Assembly: GCF_022809315.2 (NCBI RefSeq)
Contig: NZ_JAKZJU020000001.1
Coordinates: 2,021,001-2,085,000 of the forward strand
Direction: 5' to 3'
Origin: Mesosutterella faecium
Lineage (GTDB): Bacteria; Pseudomonadota; Gammaproteobacteria; Burkholderiales; Burkholderiaceae_F
DNA: 64,000 nt
Shown: positions 62,999 to 64,000 of the stretch, in pieces
Position numbering within the stretch: the stretch's first letter is position 1
How the letters are laid out: each line of letters begins with the position of its first letter
Made by a program: the position numbers and the translations under genes
Notes under the pieces: model-generated
What the model saw: only the letters and a program-made list of their open reading frames with translations
Told to the model about the DNA's origin: nothing
Database searches by the model: none

Positions 62999-64000
62999 CT
63001 AGTCCAGCCCCTTCAGGTGCTTGAGAATCCGGGCCCTTGAGTAGCGGATGTCGCTGCTGTAAAGGGCAAGGGGCTCAGTGACCCGGGCCCCGGGCGCGAG
63101 CCGCCCGAGAGCCTTCAGGCTCTCCCCCGCGCCGCTCCCGCCGTGCGTCACGATGGGCACGATCCGCTTGCCCGCAAAGCTGTGGGCCGTAAGCCAGGAG
63201 GCGACAGGGCGCGGCACCGTCCCCCACCAGAGGGGATAGACGAGAATCACGGTGTCGAAGGCCCCGGGGTCCTCCGTTCCCTCGCGAAGGACCGGGAGAG
63301 CCCCCACTTCGAGCTCCTTTCTGGCCCGGGCGGTCGTTTTCCCGTACTGTGCGGAATAGGCTTCCCCGGCCCGGATCGAGGAGAGGCTGCCGCCCGCGAT
63401 CGACTGCGCGATCAGGGCAACCATTCGCGAGTTTCCAATGAGCTCCCTGCCGTCGCGCATAAGCGAGGCTCCCGAGACCGCGTCGGCCCCGGGAGACACC
63501 GGGGCGTTCTCGGGCCAGGTGAAGTACACGGTGAGCACGCGTCCCGGCAGTGGCGCTTTGTCTCCCACGAGAAGCTCGGCCTGCTTCACTTCGACCGTGT
63601 TGAACCAGCGGTCGAGGTACGGGAGCCCGAAGACCGCGGCAGCCGCGAGCATGAAGGCTCCCGCTCCGGCCGCATAGGCCGCGCGGCTGCGGCGCAGCAG
63701 CCCCGACATCTGGAGCACATGCCCGAAAAGCGCGAGAAGTGCCGCCCCGGCGGCAAGGAGGTGCGCCGAGCGCCAGTTGAAGTCCCCGGCCTCCCCCAGC
63801 CAGCCCGTGAGCACGACGCCGGAGACGAGAAGGAGCAGGAGCGAGCCGGCGAGAAAAAGCGTGATCAGCGCGGTCTTCAGCGGGGCCTTCCTCTTCGAGC
63901 GGAAAAAGGGAAGCGCGTGCCAGAGCACGAGCGCGAAAAACGCGAGCCCCAGCACCTCGTGCAGGATCCGGGGGAGGAGCAGCCCCGCAAGCCCGAGAAA
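62999..64000 (-). CDS. Membrane-anchored flavodoxin-like protein, 5' end outside window
   Basis: The frame stays open to base 64000, so the start is outside; at least 333 residues are visible. Four membrane helices in the N-terminal half with LHEVLGLAFFALVLWH resemble DUF4405-type cytochrome-like membrane domains with haem-ligand His residues. The C-terminal half is a flavodoxin-like domain (VLTVYFTWPENAP...DTVILVYPLWWGTVPRPVASWL). It should pass electrons from the membrane to FMN; location of the flavodoxin part and its partner are unknown. Confidence 0.75.
   Translation of the reverse strand, partial: FLGLAGLLLPRILHEVLGLAFFALVLWHALPFFRSKRKAPLKTALITLFLAGSLLLLLVSGVVLTGWLGEAGDFNWRSAHLLAAGAALLALFGHVLQMSGLLRRSRAAYAAGAGAFMLAAAAVFGLPYLDRWFNTVEVKQAELLVGDKAPLPGRVLTVYFTWPENAPVSPGADAVSGASLMRDGRELIGNSRMVALIAQSIAGGSLSSIRAGEAYSAQYGKTTARARKELEVGALPVLREGTEDPGAFDTVILVYPLWWGTVPRPVASWLTAHSFAGKRIVPIVTHGGSGAGESLKALGRLAPGARVTEPLALYSSDIRYSRARILKHLKGLD

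Overview
The window looks like chromosome from a GC-rich, gut-associated betaproteobacterium of the Sutterellaceae type (order Burkholderiales). That placement is an inference from three Burkholderia-type trimeric porins, several exported Tat/Sec flavin reductases with no haem, a DcuC exchanger, a TorA-like molybdoenzyme and the overall base composition. No rRNA, tRNA or CRISPR array was seen.

Layout. 1-9.5 kb: a cut LysR gene, a minus-strand dcuC-pepF-porin operon, a divergent M3-peptidase homologue that has lost its zinc site, then an MFS carrier and a TetR regulator. 9.6-14.8 kb: a porin and an exported FMN/FAD reductase with the active-site pattern of urocanate reductase, divergent from an exported HAL-family lyase that lacks the MIO-forming Ala-Ser-Gly; matching palindromes sit at both promoters. 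I read this as a periplasmic lyase-plus-reductase respiratory module, possibly for ergothioneine. 14.8-19.7 kb: a Nudix hydrolase overlapping a PLD-helicase-DUF3427 protein, divergent from a UmuD-like self-cleaving protein and a dead S24 homologue. 19.7-25 kb: a Tat flavoprotein, a porin, an exported protein with a frameshifted signal peptide, and a LysR regulator. 25.2-29 kb: one insertion sequence inserted inside the transposase of another, with a 6-bp target duplication. 29-40 kb: a C69 dipeptidase, then an AT-rich five-gene operon (coiled-coil membrane protein, VWA-like protein, ZorA/MotA-like and ZorB/MotB-like proteins, helicase-nuclease) that looks like an acquired anti-phage system.

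40-50.5 kb: a TorA-like molybdoenzyme, a MerR/VIT-VWA pair, two related transposase genes in tandem and PPK2. 50.7-58.3 kb: an RlhA-like U32 protein, then a TtrS/TtrR-like two-component system flanked by two related Tat flavin reductases. 58.4-64 kb: a trimeric autotransporter whose putative start lies behind a run of ten G, a MATE pump, two 36-bp palindromes and a membrane flavodoxin-like protein cut by the window end.

Common theme: the accessory metabolism is built from periplasmic reductases, each with its own regulator and often a porin, which fits anaerobic respiration on small diet- or host-derived acceptors. Substrate names are inferences; fold and residue statements come from the sequence.
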